45,859 nucleotides of DNA from Paenibacillus lacisoli (GCF_030580655.1 NZ_JAUQTB010000021.1:1-45859), one strand, 5' to 3'. Counted from the stretch's first letter, positions 15,722-25,524 are shown. Translations and numbers: made by a program. The notes: generated by a model from the sequence alone, not told the origin.

Positions 15722-17185
15722 TTATACAGACAGATCATAGATCCGGAGTACAGGGATCATAAGCTGACAGTCTTCTGCGGCTAGTGAAAGGCCTGTCGCA
15801 GCAGCCCCCGGATAGATCAAGTCTGTGAGCACAGACTCTCCGCCATTGACAAAGACCTCCACAGAAGACCGGTCCACAAAGATCCTTACTTCAATTCGTC
15901 CGTCTCCGCGACTTACACTGGCAGAATGTCTGCCGGAAAATTCATCATGAAAGCCAATCAATCCAGAACGGGTGCGATCAATATAAATTTCTGAATCTAC
16001 TGAACGATATCCAATGATCGTCTCATGCCCTTCGCCTACCCGGACCTTGATGTCAGCCGAATGGGAAGCGTTCAGTTCTGCCTCAATCTCATAGCTCTCC
16101 AGCCGGAGCCCTGATAATTGTTCTGCCATCTCTTCAGCGGTCATAGATCTGAGACTAAGAACGGGCTTCCGGTATGCGGACAACTCAGCAGCTGGCTGCT
16201 GAGCCAGTTTCACTTCTCCTTCGATTGTCCGCAGGGCAAGCTCCCTGACCAGCGTCATCGCGCCTCTCCATCCCTCTGTCGGTGTCATATTGGCGTATTT
16301 CCAGTTACTCATCCAGCCGATGAACAGCCGCCGGCCATCCTCCTCCGGTACGTCTGACCAGCTCACCCCCGCATAGTTATCCCTGCCGTAATCGAGCCAG
16401 CGGATCTTCTCACAGGATAAAACATCAGGAACAAACTGCCGGCCGTCAAAGTCCCCTGTGAAATACTGAGTCCTGGAACCTTCAGGATAGTCCGCATGAT
16501 CCCCAATACTCACGAGCATCACCCACTTGGTCTGGTCCTCAGCCCCGTCCACCGGAAGCGGGAACAGGTCTGGGCATTCCCATACACCTCCATGAAAGCC
16601 GATGCCCTCTCCAAATTCACTCGACAGACTCCAATCTTTAAGATTCGTTGAATGGTACAGACATACGGACTGGCCGCATGCCACAATCATCACCCACTGG
16701 GAAGTTGGTGCATGCCAGAACACTTTGGGATCACGGAAGTCAACAAACGTTTCATGCCGGAGCACCGGGTTTCCTTCATATTTGATCCAGGTTCTCCCCT
16801 GATCCTTGCTGTAAGCTAAGCTCTGGTACTGAACCGCATGCGGCCTTTGCTGTCCCTCAGCATGATGAGTAAAGATCGCTACAAGTCCAGGCTCCTCCTC
16901 GAAGAAACCCGTTGTATTATGCCAATCCACGACTGCACTGCCCGAGAAGATCATGCCATGCTGGTCAGGGATGAGGGCGATATCGAGTTCCTCCCAGCTG
17001 ACGAGGTCCCGGCTGACGGCATGTCCCCAATGCATGGGTCCCCAGGTCAACCCGGAGGGGTGATATTGATAGAAGAGATGATATTCTCCCTTGAAATAGA
17101 CCATGCCGTTCGGATCATTCATCCAGTTCGCCTTGGGCGAAAAATGGTAACTTCCGCGGTAATTCTGATTTGCAATTGTAGACAT
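15722..17185 (-). CDS. Cytoplasmic GH32 beta-fructosidase (exo-inulinase/levanase or sucrase)
   Basis: This 487-residue enzyme hydrolyses terminal fructose from fructo-oligosaccharides or sucrose. It carries WMNDPNG with nucleophile Asp24, FRDPKV with Asp152, and WECPD with acid/base Glu203, then the C-terminal beta-sandwich. There is no signal peptide, so it works on imported substrate. It sits between the binding-protein gene and the fructokinase gene, which fits uptake, cleavage and phosphorylation in sequence. ATG 17185 has AAGGAGAT ahead. Substrate chain length and sucrose-6-phosphate activity cannot be read from the sequence; no PTS gene is nearby, so the unphosphorylated sugar is favoured. 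Confidence 0.92.
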   Translation of the reverse strand: MSTIANQNYRGSYHFSPKANWMNDPNGMVYFKGEYHLFYQYHPSGLTWGPMHWGHAVSRDLVSWEELDIALIPDQHGMIFSGSAVVDWHNTTGFFEEEPGLVAIFTHHAEGQQRPHAVQYQSLAYSKDQGRTWIKYEGNPVLRHETFVDFRDPKVFWHAPTSQWVMIVACGQSVCLYHSTNLKDWSLSSEFGEGIGFHGGVWECPDLFPLPVDGAEDQTKWVMLVSIGDHADYPEGSRTQYFTGDFDGRQFVPDVLSCEKIRWLDYGRDNYAGVSWSDVPEEDGRRLFIGWMSNWKYANMTPTEGWRGAMTLVRELALRTIEGEVKLAQQPAAELSAYRKPVLSLRSMTAEEMAEQLSGLRLESYEIEAELNASHSADIKVRVGEGHETIIGYRSVDSEIYIDRTRSGLIGFHDEFSGRHSASVSRGDGRIEVRIFVDRSSVEVFVNGGESVLTDLIYPGAAATGLSLAAEDCQLMIPVLRIYDLSV

Positions 17186-17225
17186 TGGTAATCTCCTTCA
17201 TGAATAATTTCAGCCTGCTCGCGTT

Positions 17226-18824
17226 TTACTCCGCGTTCCGGTCATACCCGGCCTGTTTGATCTTCAGCCATTCCTGCAGCCCCAGACGATCAAGCTCCTT
17301 GAGATAGCTGTCCCACTCCTGGTCGACTTTACCGTTCTGGTACCATTCCGTGCGCTTGCGTTCCAGATAGGCGAACATATCCGTTTCAATCGTAGACAGG
17401 CGATCCAGTTCATCAATGGAGAAAAAGACTTTAGGATAGGTATTCTCTGCCTTCATATGCGGCACCATCGTCTCTTTCAGCAGCTTCAGTCTCCAGGCTG
17501 CATCATCCGGCATGGTTGTATATTTACCGTAATACTCATCCAGAATGGCCAGAGGACCGGCGATGCTTGTTTTTTGTCTCAGTTCAACCGGGGCAGTACC
17601 CTCCAGAGGCAGATGCTTCAGCATGCCCTTGGCTTCATCGAATTCAAATATATTTTGCTGTTTGGTGTCCCCGTAGGTCCCCCAGTTATCCTGAACCGAT
17701 TGCAGCGGGTCATAGAGCTGGTCAACCCACTTGGCCGTGTCCTCCAGATGTTTGTTACTGCTGGTAATCACCATGCGTCCGCGGTCGAGGCCGATCCCGT
17801 TCGTGCGGGCAACATTAACTTCACCACTAGGACCTGCAAGCGGAGGCATGACATCATACGTATCATTCATTCCAGTAATATTCGATTTGTCCCATGTAAA
17901 ATACACACCGTACCGGTTATCCTTGCCTTTGGCGAGATACGTGTTCCAATCCTGCTGGAAGGCTTCGATATCGATCAGCCCCTCCTGATACAGCTCGTGT
18001 ACAAATTTGACCGCTTCCTTATACCCTTCATCGGATGCCGTGAAGACGACCTTACCATCATCCGTTACTACTGTATGGTCCCAATTCTCCCCCAGGCCGA
18101 AGGAAGCAAACAGAAATGCCAGATCTTCACCGCCCGGCTTATTAATGAATGACAGTGGAATTTCGTCAGCCTTGCCGTTTCCGTTCGGGTCCTGAGTCTT
18201 GAAGGCAATCAGCACCTTTTTGAGCTCCTCTGTCGTTTTCGGCATGGAAAGTCCCAGTTTTTTCAGCCACTCGACGTTAATCCAGGGAAGGTCATCGACG
18301 GACTGGATGCGTTCTTTCCCCGAGCCAAGTTCTTCAATCCATGGAAAAGAGTAAATGTGGCCATCCGGTGCTGTAATCATCTTTTTGTACTCCGGAGCCT
18401 GTTCAAGCACCTTTTTGAAATTGGGCATATGCTGCTCAATCAGATCTTCAAGCGGAATAATCGCCCCGTCTTTGGCTAATTTAAGCAGGTCATAATCACT
18501 GTAGCCGGCGTCAAATATAGCATCAGGCAGGTCTCCGCTGGCAACCGCCAGGTTGCGCTTTTCCGCAAAGACATCACTCGTGTAATTTTTCCAATTGATA
18601 TGGATGCCTGTTTTCTCTTCCAGCCTCTGGTTAATCAGCTTCTCATTCGGATCTGCCGGTGCCAGCGGGGAGCTTTGGGTCAGAAAATTCAGAATCAGTT
18701 TGCCGTCCTCGGTCTTCTCCGCCTGCTTCTCCCCTCCGCCGCAGCCGGAGAGCAGCAGTACGGCGGTTAATGCAGTGAGAGGCAGCGCACGTGCAATACG
18801 TTTGGTCTTCTTGATCTTATTCAT
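17226..18824 (-). CDS. Sugar ABC transporter substrate-binding lipoprotein (LplA/YtcQ type)
   Basis: This 532-residue lipoprotein has a basic start (MNKIKKTKRIAR), a hydrophobic core and the lipobox LLLSGC, so it is anchored outside the membrane. Large binding proteins of this kind serve oligosaccharide CUT1 importers. The two permease genes lie directly upstream and GH32 genes directly downstream, so fructo-oligosaccharides are the likely ligand. An ATG at 18860 would add 12 residues, but ATGGAGGTC stands seven nt before ATG 18824. No ATPase gene is in the operon; a shared MsmX-like ATPase elsewhere is expected from the family. Confidence 0.92.
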   Translation of the reverse strand: MNKIKKTKRIARALPLTALTAVLLLSGCGGGEKQAEKTEDGKLILNFLTQSSPLAPADPNEKLINQRLEEKTGIHINWKNYTSDVFAEKRNLAVASGDLPDAIFDAGYSDYDLLKLAKDGAIIPLEDLIEQHMPNFKKVLEQAPEYKKMITAPDGHIYSFPWIEELGSGKERIQSVDDLPWINVEWLKKLGLSMPKTTEELKKVLIAFKTQDPNGNGKADEIPLSFINKPGGEDLAFLFASFGLGENWDHTVVTDDGKVVFTASDEGYKEAVKFVHELYQEGLIDIEAFQQDWNTYLAKGKDNRYGVYFTWDKSNITGMNDTYDVMPPLAGPSGEVNVARTNGIGLDRGRMVITSSNKHLEDTAKWVDQLYDPLQSVQDNWGTYGDTKQQNIFEFDEAKGMLKHLPLEGTAPVELRQKTSIAGPLAILDEYYGKYTTMPDDAAWRLKLLKETMVPHMKAENTYPKVFFSIDELDRLSTIETDMFAYLERKRTEWYQNGKVDQEWDSYLKELDRLGLQEWLKIKQAGYDRNAE

Positions 18825-18880
18825 TGGATGACCTCCATCATGTAGGAATGAATAATGCACTTATATGTTCAGATAAGACC

Positions 18881-19762
18881 CTATTTCAGGGAACCTACCA
18901 TAACACCTTTCTCAAAGTACTTCTGGAAAAACGGATACATAATCAGCAGCGGCAGACTGGAAATGACGATGGCCGAATATTTGATCATCTCGGACAAGCG
19001 TTTCAGTTCGTTCATTGCCAGCTGGTCGCTGATCATCCCAGGCGCTGCCTGATTCTGAATAAGGATCGACCGCAGAACGAGCTGAAGCGGCTGCAGCTTG
19101 GCATCTTCCAGATAAATCATGGCATCAAAGAAGGAATTCCACTGACCCACAAATGCATACAGCGCAAGCACAAAGATAATCGGTTTGGACAGCGGCAGTA
19201 CAATCCGGAAAAAGATATGCATATCCGATGCCCCATCCACGTTAGCCGCTTCTTTTAATTCCTTTGGCACTCCCTTGAAAAATGTCCGGGACAGGATGAT
19301 ATTCCACACGTTCACAGCACCGGGTATAATCACCGCCCATACCGTATTGAGCATTCCTAGCTCACGGACCAGCAGATAGGTAGGAATCAGCCCGCCGCCG
19401 AAGAACATCGTGATAATAAACAGGGTCATGAACAGATTGCGTCCCGCAAGTCTGTCATCTGAAAGCGCATAGCCTGCGAAGACAGATACCATAACGGTCA
19501 CCAGAGCAAATGCGGTGGAATAAAAAACCGAGTTTCCGAACCCCCGCAGCATCGCCGGGTTGGACAGGATTTTCTGGTATCCCTCCAGACTCCAGTCCGA
19601 GATCCGAAAAGACAAACCCTGGTTCAGCAGAACCGTCGGGTCCATAAATGAAGCAACCACAATGTATACCAGCGGGATGATTACGATCAGCACAGCCAGT
19701 GTCAGGAATACCCCGTTACAGAACAGCAGTATCCGGTCCAGCTTGGAAAGTTTGACAGCCAT
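18881..19762 (-). CDS. Sugar ABC transporter permease (YtcP/AraQ type)
   Basis: This membrane protein of about 293 residues has six hydrophobic segments and the EAA loop EAANVDGASDMHIFFRIVLP, which contacts the ATPase. The C-terminal QKYFEKGVMVGSLK is typical of the second permease of LplA-B-C-like importers. ATG 19762 with AAGGAG about nine nt ahead is preferred over ATG 19771, which lies too close to the site. It is 18 bp downstream of the other permease gene, with the binding protein gene 56 bp further on. Confidence 0.92.
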   Translation of the reverse strand: MAVKLSKLDRILLFCNGVFLTLAVLIVIIPLVYIVVASFMDPTVLLNQGLSFRISDWSLEGYQKILSNPAMLRGFGNSVFYSTAFALVTVMVSVFAGYALSDDRLAGRNLFMTLFIITMFFGGGLIPTYLLVRELGMLNTVWAVIIPGAVNVWNIILSRTFFKGVPKELKEAANVDGASDMHIFFRIVLPLSKPIIFVLALYAFVGQWNSFFDAMIYLEDAKLQPLQLVLRSILIQNQAAPGMISDQLAMNELKRLSEMIKYSAIVISSLPLLIMYPFFQKYFEKGVMVGSLK

Positions 19763-19780
19763 CACTTCCATTCTCCTTCC

Positions 19781-20743
19781 TTAGTAGAGTCCTTCGCCTT
19801 CGTTCAATTTTTTGACGATAAAGTTAACCGTCAGCAGCAGAATGACATTGATTACCGAATTGAACAATCCAACGGCCGCAGAATAAGCATAATCCCCGGA
19901 CTGCAAACCGACCTTATACACATAAGTAGCGATGATCTCCGAGGCCGGAAGATTCATAGAGGTCTGCATCAGATAGGCTTTTTCAAATCCGATCGACATG
20001 ATTCCGCCAGCCGCAAGGATAAATACAATAGCCATGATAGGCCGGATGGTCGGCAGGTCGATATGCCTGATCCGCTGCAGCAGGTTGGCCCCGTCCAGGC
20101 TTGCTGCATTGTGCAGCTCGGGATCCACGTTCGCTAGGGCAGCTACATAGATAATTGAAGCCCAGCCGGCACTTTGCCAGATATCAGAAAGGATGTAGAT
20201 CCAGCGGAAATATTCGGGTTCTGACATGAACATCAGCGGTTCCCCTGTCAGCCAGGCTGCGATATGGTTCAAGGGGCCCGTCGGGGACAGAAAGATGAAC
20301 AGCATACCGACAATGACGACGACCGAAATAAAATTCGGCGCGTACAGGAAGAGCTGGATATTTTTCTTGATCGTGGATTTGCGGATCTGATTCAGCATAA
20401 GTGCGAGCAGAATAGGAACCGGGAAGCTGAATATCAACCCAAAAAAGCTGAGTTTAAGCGTATTCATAAATATCACATCAAAGTTGGGTGAGGAGATAAA
20501 TTTCTCAAAGTGCTTAAGCCCTACCCATTCACTGCCCATAATTCCCTTGATGGGGCTAAAATCCTTAAACGCAATGATGGCGCCGTACATCGGAACATAT
20601 TTGAAAATCAGAGTCAGAATTAATGCCGGGGCGAGCAGGAGATACAGAAAATAATTCTTTTTTACAGACTCCAGCATCCGCCTCATATGTGTCCTTTGCG
20701 GCAGCACCCCCGTCCCCCGTTTGATCTCTGCTGTGTTATCCAT
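19781..20743 (-). CDS. Sugar ABC transporter permease (LplB type)
   Basis: This 320-residue membrane protein is the first gene of the fructan operon. It has the KRMxxxKKNYFLYLLLAPAL-type start of LplB-like permeases, six hydrophobic segments and the EAA-like loop NAASLDGANLLQRIRHIDLP. ATG 20743 is preceded by GGAGG at seven nt; the longer frame from 20782 would bury that site. Together with the next permease it forms the membrane channel for the oligofructoside importer. Confidence 0.92.
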   Translation of the reverse strand: MDNTAEIKRGTGVLPQRTHMRRMLESVKKNYFLYLLLAPALILTLIFKYVPMYGAIIAFKDFSPIKGIMGSEWVGLKHFEKFISSPNFDVIFMNTLKLSFFGLIFSFPVPILLALMLNQIRKSTIKKNIQLFLYAPNFISVVVIVGMLFIFLSPTGPLNHIAAWLTGEPLMFMSEPEYFRWIYILSDIWQSAGWASIIYVAALANVDPELHNAASLDGANLLQRIRHIDLPTIRPIMAIVFILAAGGIMSIGFEKAYLMQTSMNLPASEIIATYVYKVGLQSGDYAYSAAVGLFNSVINVILLLTVNFIVKKLNEGEGLY

Positions 20744-20786
20744 ACCTTGACCTCCATTCTTACCAAAGAAAGTATTAGACATCGTT

Positions 20787-20859
20787 TAGTAAAGGCTTTC
20801 ATTTTTACTATTGCGTATCACTGCTTTTACAATTTATCAGAGTATGTAATCCTCGTCAA
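20787..20859 (-). promoter_or_regulatory. Promoter and probable LacI operator of the fructan operon
   Basis: On the minus strand -35 TTGACG (20854-20859), a 17-bp spacer and -10 TAAATT (20831-20836). Downstream of the expected start point lies an inverted repeat, TAGTAAA (20787-20793) with TTTACTA (20804-20810). It encloses a cre-like TGAAAGCC that misses the central CG, and is a candidate site for the divergent LacI protein. The rest of the 368-bp gap is AT-rich, with a TATAAT at 21030-21035 facing lacI but no good -35. Confidence 0.55.
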
Positions 20860-21111
20860 TAACTTTTGTAAATAAATATTTGTGCAATTGACAATAAAAA
20901 TATGTTCATTATGCTCAAAAACAGGTGATAAATGTAAAAACAGCCTCTTCCTTAGCTATATCCCCTTATAAATTTGTGCATTTGTAAACATGACATTGCA
21001 ATTTGTAGAAATTTGATATACATTTGACGTATAATATCCTTGTATGACTTGAGCTTTGGCTTGTAAGAAATACGTTCGGACTAAATCGTTTTCAGAGGTG
21101 AACCCTTATTC

Positions 21112-22155
21112 ATGTTGAAAGAAAAAGTCACCATTCAGGATATTGCCGATGCGCTGGGCATCTCCAGAAATACAGCATCCAAAGCTCTGAACGGCAGCGA
21201 TACGATCCCTGCAGAAACCCGGAATAAAGTCATCAAGAAGGCTATCGAGCTGAAATATAAACAGTTTGCTTTTATGGAGACCGATAATCTCATTGCAAAG
21301 GCCCCTGGCAACATCGCGCTGCTGACCGCCAATCTGCCCAATACCTCCCACTTTGGTTCACGTCTGATCAGCGGTCTGGAGAAGAAAGTCAGTGCCGAAG
21401 GATACAATTTATCCATCCACATCGTGCGTGATGTCGACCGGAATTCGCTGCAGCTGCCGAATAATTTCGAGACATCCAAGGTAGACGGCATTGTGTGCAT
21501 TGAGCTTTTTGATCCTGAATACAGCAAGCGGATTACCAGTCTGGGCCTGCCTACCATCTTCATCGACTGCGCCGCCGGGGTATCCTACCCGGAACTGGAG
21601 GCAGACCTGCTCTTGATGGAGAATGAGCACAGTACGTATCATATGACCACCCGATTAATGGATAGCGGCTGCCGGTCCATTGGTTTTGTGGGCGACTACA
21701 ATCATTGCAAAAGCTTCAACGAGCGATGGGTGGGCTTCAACCGAGCCCTGATCGAGGCGCAAATCCCGCTCAACCTGGAGCAGTGTATTCTTAATCCGGA
21801 TCAGGACTTTTTCTCGGAGTCTGATTGGATGGACCGGCGGCTGGAGCAGATGACACAGCTGCCTTCCGCATTTGTGTGTGCCAACGATTTTATCGCGGTG
21901 AATGTCATCAAGGCATTGAAGAACAAAAATATGAAGATTCCCGATGATATCGTGGTAGCCGGTTTTGACGACGCTCCGGAATCACGAATTGTTGAACCCC
22001 ACTTGTCGACGGTCCACATCTACAGTGACGAGATGGGGATTACTGCAGCCAATATGCTATTATCCCGTATTCAGGAGCCTGATCTGCCGCATCAGATCAC
22101 GCATATTCAGACCCAGCCTGTCTTTCGTGACTCTACGGCCAAGCCCCGGCAGTAA
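21112..22155 (+). CDS. LacI-family transcriptional regulator of the fructan operon
   Basis: The 347-residue protein has an N-terminal LacI helix-turn-helix (VTIQDIADALGISRNTASKALNG, residues 6-28) and a periplasmic-binding-protein-like sensor domain (from about 65), ending with VVAGFDDAPESRIVEPHLSTV, typical of the family. It is divergent from the fructan operon and is the obvious candidate regulator, with a fructoside or fructose as likely effector. AGAGGTGA lies ten nt before the ATG. It is closed by a strong bidirectional terminator. Confidence 0.9.
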   Translation: MLKEKVTIQDIADALGISRNTASKALNGSDTIPAETRNKVIKKAIELKYKQFAFMETDNLIAKAPGNIALLTANLPNTSHFGSRLISGLEKKVSAEGYNLSIHIVRDVDRNSLQLPNNFETSKVDGIVCIELFDPEYSKRITSLGLPTIFIDCAAGVSYPELEADLLLMENEHSTYHMTTRLMDSGCRSIGFVGDYNHCKSFNERWVGFNRALIEAQIPLNLEQCILNPDQDFFSESDWMDRRLEQMTQLPSAFVCANDFIAVNVIKALKNKNMKIPDDIVVAGFDDAPESRIVEPHLSTVHIYSDEMGITAANMLLSRIQEPDLPHQITHIQTQPVFRDSTAKPRQ

Positions 22156-22166
22156 GCTGCAAGCAC

Positions 22167-22197
22167 AAAAAAGCCCTGATCTTCATCAGGGCTTTTT
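22167..22197. terminator. Bidirectional terminator between lacI and GH43 genes
   Basis: AAAAAAGCCCTGAT and ATCAGGGCTTTTT form a stem of at least 12 bp with a 4-nt loop, with A and T runs suiting both convergent genes. Confidence 0.92.
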
Positions 22198-22214
22198 GCA
22201 TAATATATCCGAAA

Positions 22215-23732
22215 CTAAAACGATTCCAGCGGTTTGTAGTCAAACCAGTCAAAGGACGCCGGGCTCCCTTGTCCTGCAGGACTGGTGGCAACCATGGCGA
22301 TCATCACGCCGGTAAAACCGCCTGCAACTTCGGTAGACAGCAGATGGGTCTCTCCGGAGCCAAGCTCTACGGCTTCCGATTCCCCCTGCTGCACCGAGAA
22401 ATGCAGCCACTCGGGCCGGGCCTTGATGCTCAGAACAAGTGGCCCTGCTTCGCAGTCCAGCTCCTGTTCGACCATAAGTGATCCTACCGTCCGGCGGAAG
22501 ACCACCTTCTTCTGGCCATCCTTCCGCTTCACGACAAGCTCATAGTGGTACTTGCTGTTCATATAGGCGGCCAGTCCCGCTTCTTCACCCTCCTGCAGCG
22601 GCTCGTAATCCAGCGCAGCCGCGATGTCGGCCGAGAAATGGCTGAGACGGCGCCCTATAAAAGCCGGAGCAGCGGTGCTGCTCAGTGTATCCGGATTCCC
22701 CCGCAGTACGAGGCTGCCCGGCTGTTCCGTCAGGGACCAGCTCCCCGGCTTCGCATTGCGCAGTGTATTCCAGTCATGACCTAATACAGCAGCGTCAAAA
22801 TCATCACGCACCGGTCTGGCAGGCCATGGTACCTTCGGCAGGTTCGGTCCGTCCATCTCAGGGTAAATATGCCCCTTCTCCCCGATGACCGGCCAGCCGT
22901 CCTCGGTCCATGTCACAGCGGCGAGGAAGGTTTCACGGCCTAGGTGATGACGCATTGGATAGGATACGGGGCGGATGCCCAGGCATACGGCCCACCAGCT
23001 TCCGTCTTCTGCCTCGACCAGATCCGCATGCCCCGTAGCATGGATGCGTGTCGGCATGCTGCGATTGGACAGGATCGGGTTATTGGTATAGGGCTCGAAC
23101 GGGCCGTACGGCTCCTGGCTTCGCGCGATCGTCACCATATGGCCGTATTCTGTCCCGCCTTCGGCGAGCATCAGATAATACATCCCGTTCGTTTTGTACA
23201 GATGAGGAGCTTCAGGAGCCGCTCCCCCCGTTCCGCGCCAGATCAGTCGGCTCTTCGTCAGCTTGCTGCCTGTCGCAATATCAATCTCACATTGATAGAT
23301 GCCTTCCCCCTCATCACCGTTGCAGGCCGTCTGGTAATAGATACGTCCGTCATCATCAAAAAGAATGGAAGGGTCAATTCCGCCCTGATCTACAAAAATC
23401 GGTTCTGACCAGGGCCCTTCAGGCTGCTGGGCGCGCACATAAAAATTGCCGCCCCCGCCTAAATTGGTAGTCGTCATATAGAACCAACCATTATGATAAC
23501 GCAGGGTCGGAGCATATACGCCTCCTGAGTTGCCGGCACCGGTCAGCGGCAGCTGCTGTTCATTCGTCAGGCAGTGACCCAGCTGCCTCCAGTGAACCAG
23601 ATCCCTGCTGTGAAAGATGGGTACACCCGGAAAATATTCAAATGTGCTTGTAACCAGATAATAGTCTTCTCCAACCCGGCAGATGCTCGGATCGGGGTGG
23701 AAGCCTGAAATTACGGGATTGCTGTATTTCAT
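22215..23732 (-). CDS. GH43 glycosidase (beta-xylosidase/alpha-L-arabinofuranosidase type)
   Basis: This 505-residue enzyme has a GH43 five-bladed propeller (1-310) with the expected Asp14 (HPDPS), Asp120 (GGIDPSILFDDDG) and acid Glu174 (PEAPHLYK). A C-terminal concanavalin-like domain (320-505) is typical of XynB-type beta-xylosidases. No signal peptide is present, so it hydrolyses imported xylo- or arabino-oligosaccharides. It is 13 bp after the binding-protein gene and shares its transcript. TAGGAGAT precedes the start. Xylose or arabinose specificity cannot be decided here. Confidence 0.92.
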   Translation of the reverse strand: MKYSNPVISGFHPDPSICRVGEDYYLVTSTFEYFPGVPIFHSRDLVHWRQLGHCLTNEQQLPLTGAGNSGGVYAPTLRYHNGWFYMTTTNLGGGGNFYVRAQQPEGPWSEPIFVDQGGIDPSILFDDDGRIYYQTACNGDEGEGIYQCEIDIATGSKLTKSRLIWRGTGGAAPEAPHLYKTNGMYYLMLAEGGTEYGHMVTIARSQEPYGPFEPYTNNPILSNRSMPTRIHATGHADLVEAEDGSWWAVCLGIRPVSYPMRHHLGRETFLAAVTWTEDGWPVIGEKGHIYPEMDGPNLPKVPWPARPVRDDFDAAVLGHDWNTLRNAKPGSWSLTEQPGSLVLRGNPDTLSSTAAPAFIGRRLSHFSADIAAALDYEPLQEGEEAGLAAYMNSKYHYELVVKRKDGQKKVVFRRTVGSLMVEQELDCEAGPLVLSIKARPEWLHFSVQQGESEAVELGSGETHLLSTEVAGGFTGVMIAMVATSPAGQGSPASFDWFDYKPLESF

Positions 23733-23745
23733 CTTTACTTATCTC

Positions 23746-25440
23746 CTAGTCGTTCCATAGTTTAACTACATCCTGGACATATTTGGTGAAGCCCTTCTCC
23801 ATTTTCTCGACGCCGGCACTGATCAGCTGCTGCTGATATTCATCCCACACCTTGTCGAAGTCCTCAGGTTTAGCCATGACCGCCTGCGGAATCCATTTCC
23901 ACGTAATGTCCTGCATTTTTTTCGCCAGAATATTCACTTCATCATCACTTGGCACTGCGATGTTCCAGGCTGCGCCCCATTCTTTTAAAGGGAAATCCTT
24001 CTCATTCGGGAACAGATCCATCCAGGTCGTTGCTCCGTAAGCCTTGAGCGTCTCTTTGTCAGCATCCGTATAGTTATCCACGATTTGTTCCGGGAAGTTC
24101 TTCGTGTAGTAGTTGCCTGTGGAGTCCTTCACACCATCCCCATAGTGAGCGCCGATATTGCCGTAGAGACCGATGCCCGATTCTTTGGTGAATGGAATGT
24201 TATCGTTGATAATGCGCTTCTGTACATCTTCCGGTACAACCCGTTTGCCGTCCTTGATTTCATACTGCTTGCCCTCAATGCCCCAGTTATTCAGGATCTG
24301 CCCCTGCTCGGAAGCCAGGAAGTCCAGAAACTTGATTGCACGCACAGGGTCCTTGCAATTTTCAGTAATACCTACACCCCAGCCGGCCATAAAGCCTGTC
24401 GACTGATAGCGGTTGTCTTTATATTTGTCGGACAGCATAACCGAATAGTGACCGTAGGTCTGATCGTTTTTGCCGGCACTCTTCAGCGCCTTTTCCCCGT
24501 CCGAATACCCCCAGTCTGCATCAATCAGTCCTATCACACGACCTGAAGCGATTTTGGCCAGATACTGATCGTTCTTCTGCACAAAAGTGTCCTTATCCAG
24601 CAAACCGGTGTTATACATATGGTTCAGCCACTGGAAGTATTCCTTCTCCCCCTCCGTACGGAAGTGATAAGTCGCTTCATGCGTTTCCGGATCAATATAA
24701 TACTCGCCGTCCCCTGATTTCCCTGTCGTCTCCGCAGCCGGGTTCGTAACCGTAATAGACATATGCCAGTCATCTGCATTCAAGGTCAGACCGATGTTCT
24801 TGTTGCCCTTCTCATCCGTCGGATGTTTCGCAAGATAGTTTTTGATCACGTTCTCATAATCCTGCAGTGTCTTGATCTCCGGATAGCCGGCTTCCTTCAC
24901 CGCACGATGCTGCAGCTCGAATCCCGCACCAGCCACAAAATTGACTCCATCTACGGCCGAATAGGTAGGAATCACATAAATCGAGGGATCCTCATTGCTG
25001 TAACGCAAACGTTTGATCTGGTCACCGAACAGCTTCTTGAGGTTAGGCGCGTGCTTGTCAATCAGATCGGTCAGGTCGATCATAGCCCCCGCATCTACCA
25101 ATTTGTCCAGATCACCCTTGGGACTGATCAGATCCGGATAGTCGCCGCTGGCCGAGATTAAGGCAATCTTCTGGGACGGATCGGCCACTGCAAATTCGGC
25201 ATTCAGCGTTACCCCCGTCTGCTTGGTGATTTCCTTCCCAACATCGTCCTGCATGTTATTCCAGTTAGGATTGGCGTCTGCCCCAAAAAAGGAAAAGCTG
25301 ACCGGAGATGTATCATTTGCGTTGTCTTCTCCGGTGGCCCCTTTATCCGGGCTGCTGCTATTGCTGCTGCCGCAGCCAGCCAGTAAAGTTACGGAAAGCG
25401 CGAGCACAACAGATAACTTCGGAATTTTTCTTTTCACCAT
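23746..25440 (-). CDS. Sugar ABC transporter substrate-binding lipoprotein
   Basis: This 564-residue lipoprotein (lipobox LLAGC, then a Ser/Asn-rich linker) is of the same LplA-like class as the fructan binding protein but clearly distinct in sequence. It probably captures a plant-wall oligosaccharide, given the GH43 gene 13 bp downstream. No permease genes accompany it, so it must borrow permeases encoded elsewhere or be a relic of a larger locus. It is divergent from an AraC regulator, and a perfect cre site lies 70 bp upstream. GGGGG sits nine nt before ATG 25440. Confidence 0.92.
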   Translation of the reverse strand: MVKRKIPKLSVVLALSVTLLAGCGSSNSSSPDKGATGEDNANDTSPVSFSFFGADANPNWNNMQDDVGKEITKQTGVTLNAEFAVADPSQKIALISASGDYPDLISPKGDLDKLVDAGAMIDLTDLIDKHAPNLKKLFGDQIKRLRYSNEDPSIYVIPTYSAVDGVNFVAGAGFELQHRAVKEAGYPEIKTLQDYENVIKNYLAKHPTDEKGNKNIGLTLNADDWHMSITVTNPAAETTGKSGDGEYYIDPETHEATYHFRTEGEKEYFQWLNHMYNTGLLDKDTFVQKNDQYLAKIASGRVIGLIDADWGYSDGEKALKSAGKNDQTYGHYSVMLSDKYKDNRYQSTGFMAGWGVGITENCKDPVRAIKFLDFLASEQGQILNNWGIEGKQYEIKDGKRVVPEDVQKRIINDNIPFTKESGIGLYGNIGAHYGDGVKDSTGNYYTKNFPEQIVDNYTDADKETLKAYGATTWMDLFPNEKDFPLKEWGAAWNIAVPSDDEVNILAKKMQDITWKWIPQAVMAKPEDFDKVWDEYQQQLISAGVEKMEKGFTKYVQDVVKLWND

Positions 25441-25457
25441 GAATCAGAACCCCCTGC

Positions 25458-25472
25458 TTCAATTTAATTGAA
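25458..25472. promoter_or_regulatory. Palindrome in the leader of the GH43 operon
   Basis: TTCAATT-T-AATTGAA is a perfect dyad 18 bp before the binding-protein start codon. It may bind a regulator or simply reflect AT-rich leader sequence. Confidence 0.35.
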
Positions 25473-25509
25473 CTAAGCTTCATTCCCGCTGAATCATCTG
25501 TCAGACTGT

Positions 25510-25524
25510 TGAATGCGTTTGCAA
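25510..25524 (-). promoter_or_regulatory. CcpA cre site of the GH43 operon
   Basis: The minus-strand sequence TTGCAAACGCATTCA matches WTGNAARCGNWWWCA at every position, 70 bp upstream of the binding-protein gene. It predicts glucose repression of this operon. Confidence 0.7.

Noticed and set aside
20791..20805. cre-like sequence in the fructan operon promoter
   Set aside because: The central CG of the consensus is missing and a second position differs, so it is not called as a cre site.
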